The notes: generated by a model not told the origin, from the letters alone. A stretch of DNA of 64,000 nt from Cloeon dipterum (GCF_949628265.1 NC_088787.1:34522844-34586843), one strand, 5' to 3'. Positions 33,660-44,930 are shown, numbered from the stretch's first letter. A program made the numbers and translations.

Positions 33660-34250
33660 ATATACTAAATTTTTTACTATCAAAATTGTAGCTATGGGGT
33701 TGAGGGGGGATGAGGGTGGCACCCCCAAAGTACTTTAGCTGGTTAGTGGAGGTCAAGACGAGTCTAATGGTGGTTAGTTTATGCAATTCTGATGGTTAGA
33801 ACCAAAGTTTTGGAGTTGCAAAAATAACGAAATTTGAACGATTCATATTTTTTCGTGTTTTTGGGTCATCTTTGCACATCCAAATCTCGGGTTCTCAGCA
33901 TTAAAATTGCAAAAACTGCTCACCGTTGGACTCGTCTTGACCTCCTCTAGGTAACTGAAGGGTTTTGGGATGTTTTATCTCCACCACTAAGTTGCCATAC
34001 AGCCTTGAACGATGCAACACTGAGCGGCGCCCGGAACGGTGGTCACTTATTAACAAAATTAAAAGTAATGGGGATGGGTTTTTCACCCCCTAAGTCCTTC
34101 AGCTGCTCAGAGGATGTCGAGACGAGTCTAACGGTGGGTAGTTTCCGCAATTCCGATGGTTAGAACCCGAGATTTAGAGGTGCAAAGAATCCGAAAAATG
34201 TCGTGTTTTTAATGAAAAATCTCGCAAAAACTAAAAATATTCTGAAATTT
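33660..34250. repeat. Hairpin repeat inserted in a DM9 gene
   Basis: Same family as 4140-5740: GACGAGTCTAATGGTGG near 33760, its inverse near 33925, a direct copy again near 34120 and the GAGCGGCGCCCGGAACG spacer near 34025. It separates the two ends of the truncated DM9 gene. Confidence 0.65.
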
Positions 34251-34329
34251 TCCCAACAAAAGCTCGCCAATTTCTGACAAATTCCTACTTTCGTGTTCCT
34301 GCTTTGAAATCCTGGAATATATGCAGCCC

Positions 34330-35630
34330 CTGCAATAGTAACTCACCTAGAAATTACTTTATAGATGGAATGGAGTAAATTTATTGTCATCAATTGATTT
34401 ATACTGGTTTCTGTAATTTCAAAATTGTCTTTAATATGGTTCTCCAGGGCTATTTTGCGCTACACATTGCAAAATCGAAACACATAAATATTGATACAGA
34501 ATTTATGCACTTTTTGTGAATAAATCATACTTTATGCCAGCAAAAGTAAGTCTATTGTATCGTTATATCTTCTCTGATACATTTTATTTCACGTATGTGA
34601 GAAACGCACCAGAATATCTAATACATTTATTTTTTACTTTGGCTATTAAAATAAAACCTGGAATTTGGAGAAGAATTCATATAAAATTCCAAAGATTTTC
34701 ATCAAAAGTTTTCTTCCTGCTTCCCTTGTATTATTCGAATGTCATTCAAGAATTTGAATCATTGTCGTGCCTTGAAAATCAAGTGTATGAACACACCAAA
34801 AGTTTAATAAGAAATTAAGTACATAATTAAGTCACTGCGTTCACATTACCTGATGCTAGTTGTTGTCTAAAATTTAACATAACTTAAAATTAATGAATAT
34901 CTGATGAAATATACCATAGATTTTAAACAAACAAACAATAACAAAATATTGGCTTCAATATATATTTAACCAGAACTAACGCATAGATTAGTCTAAAAAA
35001 CTTAACTAATTCTGATGAAAAGCTAATTTTAATATTTTTCTCTGTTAATTTTCGAGCTAAGCAGATGGTAGAGCTAATTAAGATTTTTAAAACAACAATA
35101 GATCCACAAAACACGCCGAATATTTGGAAAAAATACGTATGCGCCTTTGAATTCAAAAGATACCAGAAGAAAGAATTCGATGAATTCTTCCCTGGAATTC
35201 TGAGGAGAATGTATTCCACTCTAAAGATTGCCAGAGAAGACATTCTTCCCCTGCTTTCCAGATATTTCAAATGCCATCCAAATAATCCGAGTTGTTGACG
35301 TGCCAATCTTCTTGTGTTCGAGTCATTACCACCAAAGACTATACCTATATTCTATGACTGGAAACATCTAGATATATTTTAAGGTACTCGAAAATTAATT
35401 TTATACAGCTTTAAATCCATTAGGCATAAAATAAACTTCAATATGGACGTTTATAACTTATTGTTTAAAAAATTGACATTCGCTCTGCAATTGAGAGGAA
35501 AAATAACATTCCTCTACTATTTTTTTTAATTATAATCTTACAAAATTTCAAAATCTTTTAACGCAATTCAAGAATTTCCTCAGCGTAAATATGATGAGCT
35601 AAAATTGTTTATTATTTCAGGCACTAGTAT
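34330..35630. other. DM9-array spacer, no gene
   Basis: Two repeats of the spacer module that follows and precedes DM9 units in this array; 36814-38220 is the paralogous stretch. Hydrophobic minus-strand frames (34923-35306 and its broken copy at 37460-37796) lie in this spacer, but frame is not preserved between the copies, so I do not call them genes. Confidence 0.5.
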
Positions 35631-35633
35631 AAC

Positions 35634-36813
35634 ATGAAGCGACACAACCGACCCCTGCGATTAAAAAACATGGCTACCTTCGTAAAAATAATGAATGCCG
35701 AGGAATTTGATTACCACATACGTCATGCCCCGTTTGGCATCCGCATTATCTTGGCCAGGTATTGGCATGAAGATCGTTACCTTTCGGGAAGTGTGAATTT
35801 TCACACCCGGATCGGAAAATTTATCTGGAAGAATGAGGATTCTCGGGATGAAGTGATCAAGATTTACCATTACGGATACGAGCTTTTTATTGAGCCTAGA
35901 TCGACGTTAAGCTGGAGGTATATTTGTAAAGGAAGAGATCCTCCAAACTTCACGCTCGCTCTCACAGCAGATGCAAATCCCAGTCTTGGTCCAGATGAGC
36001 GTTTTTTCTACGGAAAAGTCATCATTGACGACTTAACGTATTATGGACAAGTGAGTTTTTGATTAAAACAATTTATTGGATTGCAACTATGTTGGCAATT
36101 TTTTCTGTTCAAGGTCCGAGCAGATGGAAAGTGTTATGTTGCCAAATATTTCTCATTCATGCAAACCGATGTCGTACTTACGTTTGAAAAGTTTTACATC
36201 ATTGAATATGCGAAACAAAAGCTGAGTTCCAAACGTATTTTCGCTCCACAACTTAAAAATTTACAGTATAAGGCTCCTTACTTCTATCCTATTCGGAAAG
36301 CTAAGGATTTTAATTTCCTCGTGCCAGAAGCTCACAGGAACCTAAATTGTGAATTTTTAGCTAGATTTTTGCACGACGGTCTTTACCTTCCTGGATTTGT
36401 TAACGTAAAAACGCGGATTGGGGTGTTTCTTAGAAGGAACGAAGCCAAACAACAAAAAAATCGAAAAAAAGATCACAGTGCTTGATTGCGGTTACGACCT
36501 ACTCGTTAATTGGACAGACACATTAGAATGGAAGATGCACAACAGAGGAAATCATTTGGACTTGAAAAACGCATTCCCAGTCGATCCGGAAGCGCAAAAG
36601 AGATTGTACTTTGGACGGTGCACTCCACGCGAAGGCGAAATTTTTTATGGACAAGTGAGTGTTTTCCCTAATGTTGTATTGGCTATAATCTTTAATAAAT
36701 ATTTATATTGAAAGGTTTATGAAGATGGATTATATTGCGCGCAAATTTGTGACACCAGCCTAATTTGGTGTACCGCCTCCTTTGAAATCCTGGCATATAA
36801 GCAGCCCCTGTAA
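35634..36813 (+). CDS. Tandem-fused DM9 protein (four repeats) with one frameshift
   Basis: Exons are 35634-36050, 36114-36654 and 36715-36813, with 63- and 60-bp introns, both phase 0 and both after YGQ codons. The start is MKRHNRPLR, or MATFVKIMNAEEFD at 35670, which aligns better with paralogues. Unit 1: GIRIILARYWHEDRYLSGS, then YYGQ|VRADGKCYVAKYFSF and FYIIEYAKQ. Unit 2 follows directly: APYFYPIRKAKDFNFLVPEA, FLARFLHDGLYLPGF, FYGQ|VYEDGLYCAQIC and FEILAYKQPL. Exon 2 carries one extra base in an A-rich segment (about 36440-36475), breaking the frame between GVFLRRNEAKQQ and CGYDLLVNW. An acceptor-like TTATTTCAG at about 35620 suggests a 5' untranslated exon. It arose by fusion of two adjacent DM9 genes. 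Confidence 0.75.
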
Positions 36814-38220
36814 CAGTAACTCACCTAGAAATTACCATTATTTTATAGATGGAATTGAGTCACTACTACAGATTTTATCGCCAACAATCGATTTATAATG
36901 GTTTGATGTAGTTTCAAAATTATTTTCAAAATGGTTCTCCAGTGTTATTTTGCTCTGTATATTGCCATATCCAAACAAATGAATTTTTATTCACAATTTA
37001 TGCACCTTTTGCTAATAAATCATATTTTATACCAGTAAAAGTAAGTCTATAATATCGATATCCTCTGATATATTTAATTTCACGCACGAGAATATCTAAT
37101 AAATTATTTTTTTTACTTTTGGCTTTTTAAATACAAACAGGAATTTGAAGAAGAATTTATACCATTCCAAAGATTTCCATCAAAAGATTTCTTCCCTGCT
37201 TCCCCTGTATTTCGAATGTCATCCAAAGAGTCCGAATTGTTGACGTGCCTTGAAAATCCAGTCGACCAACACACCAAAATTTCGATAAGAAATTAAATAT
37301 ATGTTTTGGTCGATATGCGTTCACATTACCTGATGCAAAATTTGCCGTCTAAGATTTGCCATAATTTAAAATTAATGTAAATCTGATGAAATATATACCA
37401 TAGATTTTAAACAAACAATAATTAACAAAATATTGGCAACAAGATACATTTAACCAGAACTAACGCAATGAATGATAGATTGGTCTAAAAAACTTAACTG
37501 ATTCTGATGAAAAGTTAATTTTAATATTTTTCTCCGTTAATTTTCGAGCTAAGCAGATGGTAGAATAATTTAGATTTTTAAAACAACAATAGATCCACAA
37601 AACACGCAGAATATTTGGAAAAAATACGTATGCCTTTGAATTCAAAAGATGCCAGAAGAAAGAATTTGATGAATTCTTCCCTGGAATTCTGAGGAGAATG
37701 TATTCCACTCTGAAGATTGCCAGAGAAGATATTTTTCGCCCTGCTTTCCAGATATTTCAAATGCCATCCAAACAATCCGAGTTGTTGACGTGCCAATCTT
37801 CTCGTGTTCGAGCCATTACATCTAAAGACCAGCTAGCAGCTCAACCCGATTTCACCACGGTTGGAAACATCTATAGATATATTTTAAGGTACTCATACAT
37901 TAATTTTAATATAGCTTTAATCCATTAGGCATAAAATATACTTCAATATGGACTTAATTTTGTTGCCTTTATTTATAATCTTGGTTTAAGGTTTTATGTT
38001 AATTAAACACATATCCTTCAAAGTTGTAAATATCGGTACAAGTCCTTTAAACCTTAGTTGTTACTCCTTTGAAGTTGCAATTCAATGTCCTTTGTTTACA
38101 ACTTATTGTTAAAAAATTGACATTCGTCCAATACAGCATTCATATACTATTTTTTTAATTACAGTTTACAAAATTTCAATAAATTTTAACACAATTCCCC
38201 AGTTGCATAGACCTTTTAAT
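36814..38220. other. DM9-array spacer, no gene
   Basis: Paralogous to 34330-35630 and containing two of the 43-bp modules. The CCCGATTTCACCACGGTTGGAAAC segment near 37845 matches the pre-ATG leader of other DM9 units, so a lost start probably lay here. Confidence 0.5.
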
Positions 38221-38229
38221 GTTCGAAGC

Positions 38230-38430
38230 CGCCAACAGATGGCACCACCGTAGACTTTCGATTTTAAGGCACTTCCGCTGCGATTTTAGACTCAATCTAG
38301 CTACTGTGCATTCTTCACTTAATATGCTTTCTTTCGACGTGCTGAAAACCTAAATCGGTCCAGCCATTCGCCATAGAATCGTCGGAAAAGATTTTTTATT
38401 TAAATAAATAGGTTTTCACGTTTCTACGGC
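38230..38430. repeat. Dispersed repeat replacing a DM9 first exon
   Basis: The text from TTTTAGACTCAATCTAGCTACT to TTTTCACGTTTCTACGGCGA recurs at about 50065-50190 inside the TIR element of 49.7-50.4 kb. Here it directly abuts the second exon of a DM9 gene (AEEDRKCYVAKYF). Confidence 0.6.
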
Positions 38431-38432
38431 GA

Positions 38433-39128
38433 TTGGCAGAAGAAGATAGAAAGTGTTATGTCGCAAAATATTTCTCATTTATGGAAACCGATGTCATGCT
38501 TACGTTTGAAGAGTTTGAGATCTTGGAATATACGAATGCAGAGCCGGAGACCGCAATTTTCGCTCCACTTAATTTACTACTCGCTCACGGAAACACAGCT
38601 CCTTACTTCCATCCTATTCTTAAAGCTGAGGATTTTGATAGCCTCGTTCCAGTAGCCTACAGAAACCACAATTGTAAATTAATAGCCAGATTCAAGCACT
38701 CCGATCGTTACCTTCCAGGATTTGTTAATATGAGCACGCGGATCGGGATGTTTATACATAGAGACGAGGAAAAAAAATATGAAGTTATAAATCGTAACTA
38801 CCATTATGAGCTGCTCGTGAATTGGAAATACAAATTACGATGGCAGGCATATGATATTGAAGCATGTAAAATGAACCTTGAATTAGGTTTCCCAGCTGAT
38901 CCAATGGCCCAGATCCCATTACTATTCGCACGTAGCAGCGTTGATGGCGAAGACAAATATTTCTACGGCCAGGTAAGTCCAGTGTTTATATATAATAAGA
39001 TTTTGACTTCAAACTCACGTTCATAGGGCCGCGCAGGTGGCGACTGCGCCTTTTTGTCAGACGACCTCCTTCCATTAACTAGTCCAATATTTGAAATCCT
39101 GGAATGGTGCTCTTCAAACGGCCAATAA
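38433..39128 (+). CDS. 5'-truncated tandem DM9 gene
   Basis: Exons are 38433-38972 and 39027-39128, with a 54-bp intron in phase 0 after FYGQ. It is intact in frame over both exons. It begins in the last part of a first DM9 unit (DRKCYVAKYFSFMETD, FEILEYTNAE) and continues through a complete second unit: APYFHPILKAEDFDSLVPVA, KLIARFKHSDRYLPGF, LLFARSSVDGEDKYFYGQ, then after the splice GRAGGDCAFLSDD and FEILEWCSSNGQ. The organisation equals the four-repeat gene at 35.6 kb minus its first exon, which a dispersed repeat has replaced. Whether it is still translated, for example from Met in METDVML or from an exon within the repeat, cannot be told. Confidence 0.65.
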
Positions 39129-39439
39129 ATCTTAATTTAAAATCTCGATATAAGTCATTTTCACAATTTAAATCGTCAATTATGAATTTTACTGATTATA
39201 GTGTACGCGGTTCTCCTGGGCCATTTTGCCCATTTTATGAATTTTTTTTTCAAATAAATAATATTTTATACCAGCGAAACCTTATAGTCTTAAATGGAAT
39301 TCCTTATCCTCTGATATATTTTATTAGTTCACGAGAACATGCCAATTTAATAAGTTGCACATTTTTTTAATATTTGGCTATCAATTAAAATAAAAACCGA
39401 TTTAGAGAAGATTTTATACCATGTCTTCTTTGACAAAAG

Positions 39440-41600
39440 CCAAATATATTTTTCTAGCTAGCTGCCGTGGCTCTCTTCTGGAAAATTCCACTCTTGCTTC
39501 AAGCTCAACAGAGAAATAGGAAAAAAAGGAGCGAATTGAACGAAATTTAATTCTTTACCAAGAACATTAATAAAAAAAACACGTGAAAGAGGCTCAATTG
39601 CTCGAGAATTTCGCCTCTAGACAGTTCTTATTTTTTTTAAGGTCGTGTAGCAAAGATGGGGTGCCCTGCACCAGCTGAGAGACAAAGCAAATTTTAATAA
39701 ACTCTCCTTTGAGCTACGCAAGTGGCGTGACACGCGTGTCGGGCGGAAAGAACGAGTTTGGCAACGAGTAATAGCAAGAGAAACAATTTAAATTATGTCG
39801 GACTCTTTTTTGGGACGAGAGTTGTGATTCTCTCGTCGTCAAGACCTACATTTCGTATTTTAATCGATTTAAATTTAATGATATTTGAATGAATTTTCCT
39901 TGCGAGTGAAAAACTAAAAAATAAACGGAGCACGAACTTCAAAAAAGCCAAAGAGGATACAGAAGACAGAGACTGATTGTCGCTCTTGGGCCAGCGGCTA
40001 ATGGACTAAATATTTATGGTATCATCTGTACTTTTGCCCCTGCCTTCCGCTCGCCGACGCTATCTAACAATAAACCTTTTTGTTATGCTCTCCTCGTACC
40101 TGAAATAGTGCTGCTGCTCTTTTGGGCCGAGAAGCGCATAATACGAATTATACCAGTTGCTAAGCAATTCTTTTGCTCATGGAAAATTCCACCTTTAGAG
40201 ATAAATTGAAAAAAGGAGGGAATTTTATAGAATAAAATGATTAATTGCTTATTTGCATCGCGATCAAAGTTGTTCTTATTTTTCCAAATAAAATTGATAG
40301 TGCTAAACATTTTAAATCAATTAATTAGCGAGAAAATACGGATTTCTGCCTAGCTTGAATTATATCCGTCTGGACGGCAAGGATTATTTATTGAACATTT
40401 TTATCATTATATGCCCAAGCTCCAGCAAAAAACACGCATTCTAACTGACATTTTTTATCTCCGGGAAAAAAAGAAATGATTCACCAATTGTATAAAATAT
40501 TGTTAAGCTCCTTTGTAACGTAACAGGAATGCAGGAAAAAATCATTTGTTAATTTTCAGAAAATTTATCGAGTTTAAATTGGAAAGCAAGTTTTTTGTCG
40601 TGTTATAGTCGAGGAAAAAAATCGAGAATTTAATTTCGCTTTTTTTGTAAGGGCACCATCCAACTGAATCTCATCAATAATTTTTTGCTCTTCAAACTGA
40701 AAATATGAAGTTAATGCTAAGAGAGTCTGAGACTTCTAGAAAAGAAATTGGACATTTTAACCAGCGCCAAGCAGTTTGCTTTTGAATGCGCGCTCTTCTC
40801 ACACAAAAGACGACCTGAATAAAACGAGGAATGTGCGTGTTTCGAACATACCAGTTCATCGATCATCTGTCAAGGAGAACGCGACCCTCCGCGAATTCCT
40901 TAAATCTTTTGTTCTCGTTTCCCAGAGATTCAGCTGCGCGGGAGAGGCGCGAGCATTTATTTTACCTGCTATAGAAAATACTACTCCCCTGCTGCAGGTC
41001 TGCTATTTTGAAGAAAACATGAATAAACCTTTCTCTAAATTTATCCAAAAAGGCACCTATCTGAACAAACAACCGACAAATATCCTCGATCCCGTGCTTG
41101 GGAATTGTACCCTAGGGGTGCCAGACTTCCAATGCTAAAACCCGGAGATTTTGGACTCTAAAACCCTAGAACTCGAGACCCCTATACTCCCGTGTTAAAT
41201 TTTTCAGTCCCAAAGCCGGACATCTCCGGTCGAAACCCTGAGAATGGCAGCCCTATAGTACCCTTATCAAACGCTTCACGCTTGACGTTTGGTGATTTTT
41301 GGAACGGCGCCATTGGAAAAATCATGAAAAAAGGCTCTGGGACCGATTTCAGGGTGGGGTACCCTGAAAAAGGTCGGCAGGGTTAGTCAGGTGTATAACT
41401 CGGCGAGACCTTTCATTTAAGGCCTTGTGACTTTAAATCAACTAACCCAACGAATTTTTATAGAGAATTTTGCGAGAATTTCTGAAATACGGACATTCAA
41501 AAATTCGCAGTAATTCGAAAAATGGTAAGATTTTTAAAAACTGGACTCGAGAGCTCGTGTCCCACCGAGGGGCGTCGACTGGCCCGAAAATCTTCGCCGT
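39440..41600 (+). repeat. Dispersed repeat copy C (upstream flank of unit C)
   Basis: Direct match to 51650-53000 and inverted match to 18000-21200. It carries the same landmarks in order (GATGGGGTGC, GTCGGACTCTTTTTTGGGAC, GACAATCAGTCTCTG complement, CAGCGCCAAGCAGTTTGC). The frame 40776-41138 (RVSNIPVHRSSVKENA) is shared with 52343-52618, but both end differently and carry no family signal. Confidence 0.65.
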
Positions 41601-42099
41601 AGAGCCCACAGGGCCACAGCTCGTTTTTGTTATGTCCGATTCAAATTAAATTAATAACTCGGCTCCCATTGGTCCTAGAGTCAAAAAATCTAATGATCGC
41701 GATGAAATTCTGCGTCAAACGTATCCTGATGCGAGCCCGCCACGCCCTGCTGCGCGATAAGCATCCAAAATCTGCAGGAAAAAACATATTTCATAAGATT
41801 TTTTTTATTAATACACCTCTGGGCCGGAGGGTTTTATTTTTCGCTTGATTTTCCTTCGTTTGGCACCGAGAGGCGTCGACTGGCTAGGTTTCCGAGTCAA
41901 AATAACATTCGGCAGTAACATTTTCGGCTCGATTTACAACCGGGGATAGGGGACACTCTGGTGTCGGACACTAATTGCTTGCCAAAAAGTCTCCACTGTT
42001 TATTTATAAGTTTCGAAACTGGCGCGCAGGTACAAAACAGGTTCATTCCGCGCCTTTTGCCGCGTCTACGTCTGCGAGCAGAGAGAGGGAGGAAATGGA

Positions 42100-42605
42100 C
42101 CAATAAGAGAACGCGACGGCACTCAGCAGCAGAGGGGTGAGAGGAGTGGAAGCAAGGAAGGTTCGTTTCAGTTATCGCTTGGCTTTCGGACGGAGCGGTC
42201 GTGGGTCTTATGAGAGAGCGCTGTGCATTTACTGAGCGTGCTTGTGTTAAAGTTTTTGATCTTCTTAAACACATGCGCCCTCAGTCGATGCGCATTGCAA
42301 ATATTTCAACGCAGAAACAACATCAACAGACACCTCAAGCTCTTTTTAGGTCGGTTTGCGTTTTTTGTTGCCGTGTTTCAGGTTTTCAGTTCGTCAATTC
42401 AGCGCATTTTGCTGTTTTTTGCTGAATTTGTTTGGGTCGAGAGTTTTTCTACCTCCTTGACTCATTCATATTCAGCATTTTAACGCAAAAACCATCAACA
42501 ACCCCCTGAAGAGGAGGTCCGGCTGGAAGTGCTTTTCCTTTTTGAAATATTTTTAGTAATATGAATATGTACATTCGCCAGTTTCATTTTTGTAAGTGAA
42601 ATAAA
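42100..42605 (+). ncRNA. Small transcription unit, copy C (Inr/DPE, possible 71-residue peptide)
   Basis: CCAAT at 42100, initiator TTTCAGTT with +1 at 42170, G at +24, GGTCG at +28 to +32 (42197-42201) and AATAAA at 42600-42605. The intron present in copies A and B is absent. A frame 42210-42425 starts MRERCAFTERACVKVFDLL and includes SMRIANISTQKQH, a piece also conserved in copies B and D. Its C-terminus differs from D (one- to two-base changes near 42415), so at most the first 66 residues are under common constraint. A small peptide gene or a non-coding RNA are both possible. Confidence 0.4.
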
Positions 42606-43276
42606 GATAAATCAAATTAATTAAAATTGTATTGTTAATCTCATGACAATCTTGTAGGTTTGTTGATATTTAATCAAAATTTAATTCGATGTTTTGCACA
42701 ATAGTTTGTCGCCAAAGAAATAAATGAAGAACGAATAAAATAGCTCTTCAGTGGAGGTGGTTTTGCTCTTTGAAATATTTTTTAGGATTGTCGTAAGTGA
42801 TGCTGATAAAATTGAACTCAATAAAAAACTGTATTGAACGAATAAAGCTTGAATTTCATTGATGATAGATTTTAAATTAACCAAATTTTTTAACAATGTA
42901 ACATTCCGTGTATTTCATCCAATAGATAAATTAAATTTGTGAAATTTTGTTTTAATAAATTAAATCTGAGCCAAATATAATACAGAAAGGCTTTTTATTT
43001 TCAAAAAAAAAAAAAAAAAAAAAAAAAAAAGATTTTGAACATTTCTTAACAATATTCTGAGAATTTTTCGCTATTTAAACGTATACGAATAGAAAACAAA
43101 AATAATTCATCCCCAGAAATTCTCAGTGTCTCTCTTACACCTTCCTTTTAAGGGTTATTGACTGATACTCCATCCCACATCAGGGTTGGATTTCTTAAAA
43201 CTAAAGTATCTCTAAATAAAAATCACTGTTCGTGCTGTCCTGTACGAAGCTAAAAGAAAATAAACTTATCGCAGCT
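42606..43276. other. Duplicated spacer with a 30-bp poly(A) tract
   Basis: Matches 54030-54679. An uninterrupted A tract of about 30 bases near 43002-43031 is absent from the other copy, where only five A stand. No gene seen. Confidence 0.6.
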
Positions 43277-43558
43277 TCAGAGGTGGATGGAGAGCTCGTG
43301 CATCGTCAGGTTGGCCTCGTTGTACAGCACAGATGGGCACAAAGGGCAGCAAACGGGCTGTCGAAGCTCGTTGAGGATAAAGTGGCGCAGGACGTGCGAC
43401 GAAAGGCCTTCCATCGGCTTGCACCTGCCGCACAAAGGACACTGCGCTCCGTTTTTCAGGCAGACAGAGAGGTGCTTGACGAATTCCTTCACGCTCATTA
43501 GCCTCAGACACTCGCAACAGTGCACCTCCACGCGGCGGCCCTCGATGAGTGGGAAGTT
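43277..43558 (-). CDS. Terminal exon with three zinc fingers, copy C
   Basis: The exon starts after a TTTATTCCAG acceptor in phase 0 and ends with a stop; 94 codons. Finger 1 is C2HC (CCEC, 11 residues, H-x3-C: CCECLRLMSVKEFVKHLSVC). Finger 2 is C2H2 (CPLCGRCKPMEGLSSHVLRH). Finger 3 is C2H2 (CPLC, 12 residues, H-x4-H) and leads straight to the C-terminus HELSIHL. The copy at 54680-54961 differs at only a few residues (L/G, A/E, P/Q), and both are intact while neighbouring exons decay. Zinc fingers of this type bind DNA or partner proteins. Upstream exons in this copy are broken (45.6 kb), so it may be an orphan exon still kept by chance. Confidence 0.6.
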   Translation of the reverse strand, partial: NFPLIEGRRVEVHCCECLRLMSVKEFVKHLSVCLKNGAQCPLCGRCKPMEGLSSHVLRHFILNELRQPVCCPLCPSVLYNEANLTMHELSIHL

Positions 43559-43619
43559 CTGGAATAAAAAGGTTTGTTTATAAGAAGTGAAGGTTTAAAT
43601 CTCTCGACAAGATTTTGGC

Positions 43620-44560
43620 TACAACTTGAGACAGCAATCACAGAAAACGATGGTTAATACGTTTTTCAAAAAATTCAATACATATTTGATTTTAAAATAG
43701 AGCTTTACAGGTCAACAATTAAGAAATTTTGCATTGTTGACTATAGAGAGAAGTTCAATATGGAGCTGATTGTTTGTGAAAATTAGCAACAGTTTATCTC
43801 TGAAATGAACAATAATTGAATCAGGACTAAGTAAGGAATAGTTAAATTTCAGGTTTTGCTAAATTCCCGAAAAGTAAAATTATTTTTCGCTTCTTTTCGA
43901 TCCCTCTCGACGCATTCAATAAAACAGTGAACAAAGTTGCAGGAAAATTAGATAAATTGTGATTTGAAAATTAGGAAAGGTAAAATTTAAACTCGCCACT
44001 GGATTAGAAGTTGAATTTGTAAGAAATTTAAACTGGAATCTGGCAGAGTTAAAGATTTTTTCAATTTTCAGGGTAAATCAGGTAAAAGTTTTAAGGAAAA
44101 TTCCCTCTCTCTCATTGTCAGAAAAACTACAATATTAATTTGTCAATTCATAAAAACTGTTTCGTGATTAGGCCTCCAGCAGAGGCAAAACCCCCGATAG
44201 AGATGGAAAAAAATCAGTTTTTCCTGAAATTCAGAGAAGAGAGGGGATTATTTATTTGGCAGACTGGACTGCAAAATATTAAAAAAACGATATTTTGAAA
44301 TTTAACCGAGCTTAAGTAACATAATTTAAGCATTTTCCAAGACAAGAAGTTAAAACAGGAGATTTTCTAGCCACTGAATTGCTTGTGAAAAATCCTTTAT
44401 TCAAAGTATTCTCTGGAATATAATTTTTTGGAATTTATACTGTAAAATGCCTACTCTAGAAATAGAAAGGTTTTGTCAGTTTTTAGATAATTGATTCCTT
44501 AGTTAGCTCTAATGAACACATTTAAATACGGTTTAAATGAAGAGGTCTCTACGTGGAGCA
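43620..44560. other. Intron-like spacer, no gene
   Basis: A+T-rich, no coding signal. Part of it matches the 55 kb copy, but about 0.6 kb here (43.9-44.5 kb) is absent there. Confidence 0.4.
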
Positions 44561-44659
44561 ATCCGGAAAATTTTGGGACAGCCGCCAGCCGCTGGTGCAA
44601 GAGGGTCAAAAATTAAAAAGGGGAGGAGAAAAAATGTCTTCTGGCCAATTCGTCACTAA

Positions 44660-44930
44660 GCACAATCTAACTTAACGTTTGAAATATTCTCAGCTGGTGG
44701 TGAAAATGGCCAGTCACCGCCAGACAAATTTTTTTGGCTGATTGTGAGTGTCTCCTCCCCTCGGCACGCCAAAGTGTCCGGCACACATGAACTTGGTCCT
44801 GATTTTTGAATACCAGCAGAATGTCCATTTGGTGTGATCGAGCGGCCAGGAGAGCAGGAGGCGGCCATCGAGGCCGCGGGCTACAAGCAGCGGCCGCCTT
44901 AGCGCCTTTATTCGTCCGCCTCAGCCACAA
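44660..44930 (-). pseudogene. Broken exon, copy C (SHQMDILLVFKNQDQ)
   Basis: The minus-strand frame ALLAARSHQMDILLVFKNQ is shared with 55390-55600 (SHQMDIVLVFENQDQVPV). The frame changes just after it. The 3' part is related to the intact exon at 29696-29793. A poly(T) run of about 20 bases lies further right (about 45031-45052). Confidence 0.45.

Noticed and set aside
33500-34330. Reading the DM9 gene across the hairpin insertion as a large intron
   Set aside because: Homology breaks inside exon 1, not at the conserved phase-0 intron, and the LPGF..FYGQ part of the protein is missing altogether, so this is a loss and not an intron expansion.
34923-35306. Hydrophobic 127-codon minus-strand frame, possible receptor-like protein
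   Set aside because: The duplicated copy at 37460-37796 is broken by frame changes while the DNA is otherwise similar, so there is no coding constraint. Its hydrophobicity comes from A+T-rich codons.
40776-41138. Frame shared by repeat copies C and D (RVSNIPVHRSSVKENA)
   Set aside because: The copies are recent and similar at the DNA level everywhere, and the frame has different ends in each, so shared openness is not evidence of coding.
42209-42605. Copies C and D as processed retrocopies of A and B
   Set aside because: They lack the intron, but they also share about 2.5 kb of untranscribed upstream flank with copy A, which simple retroposition would not carry along.
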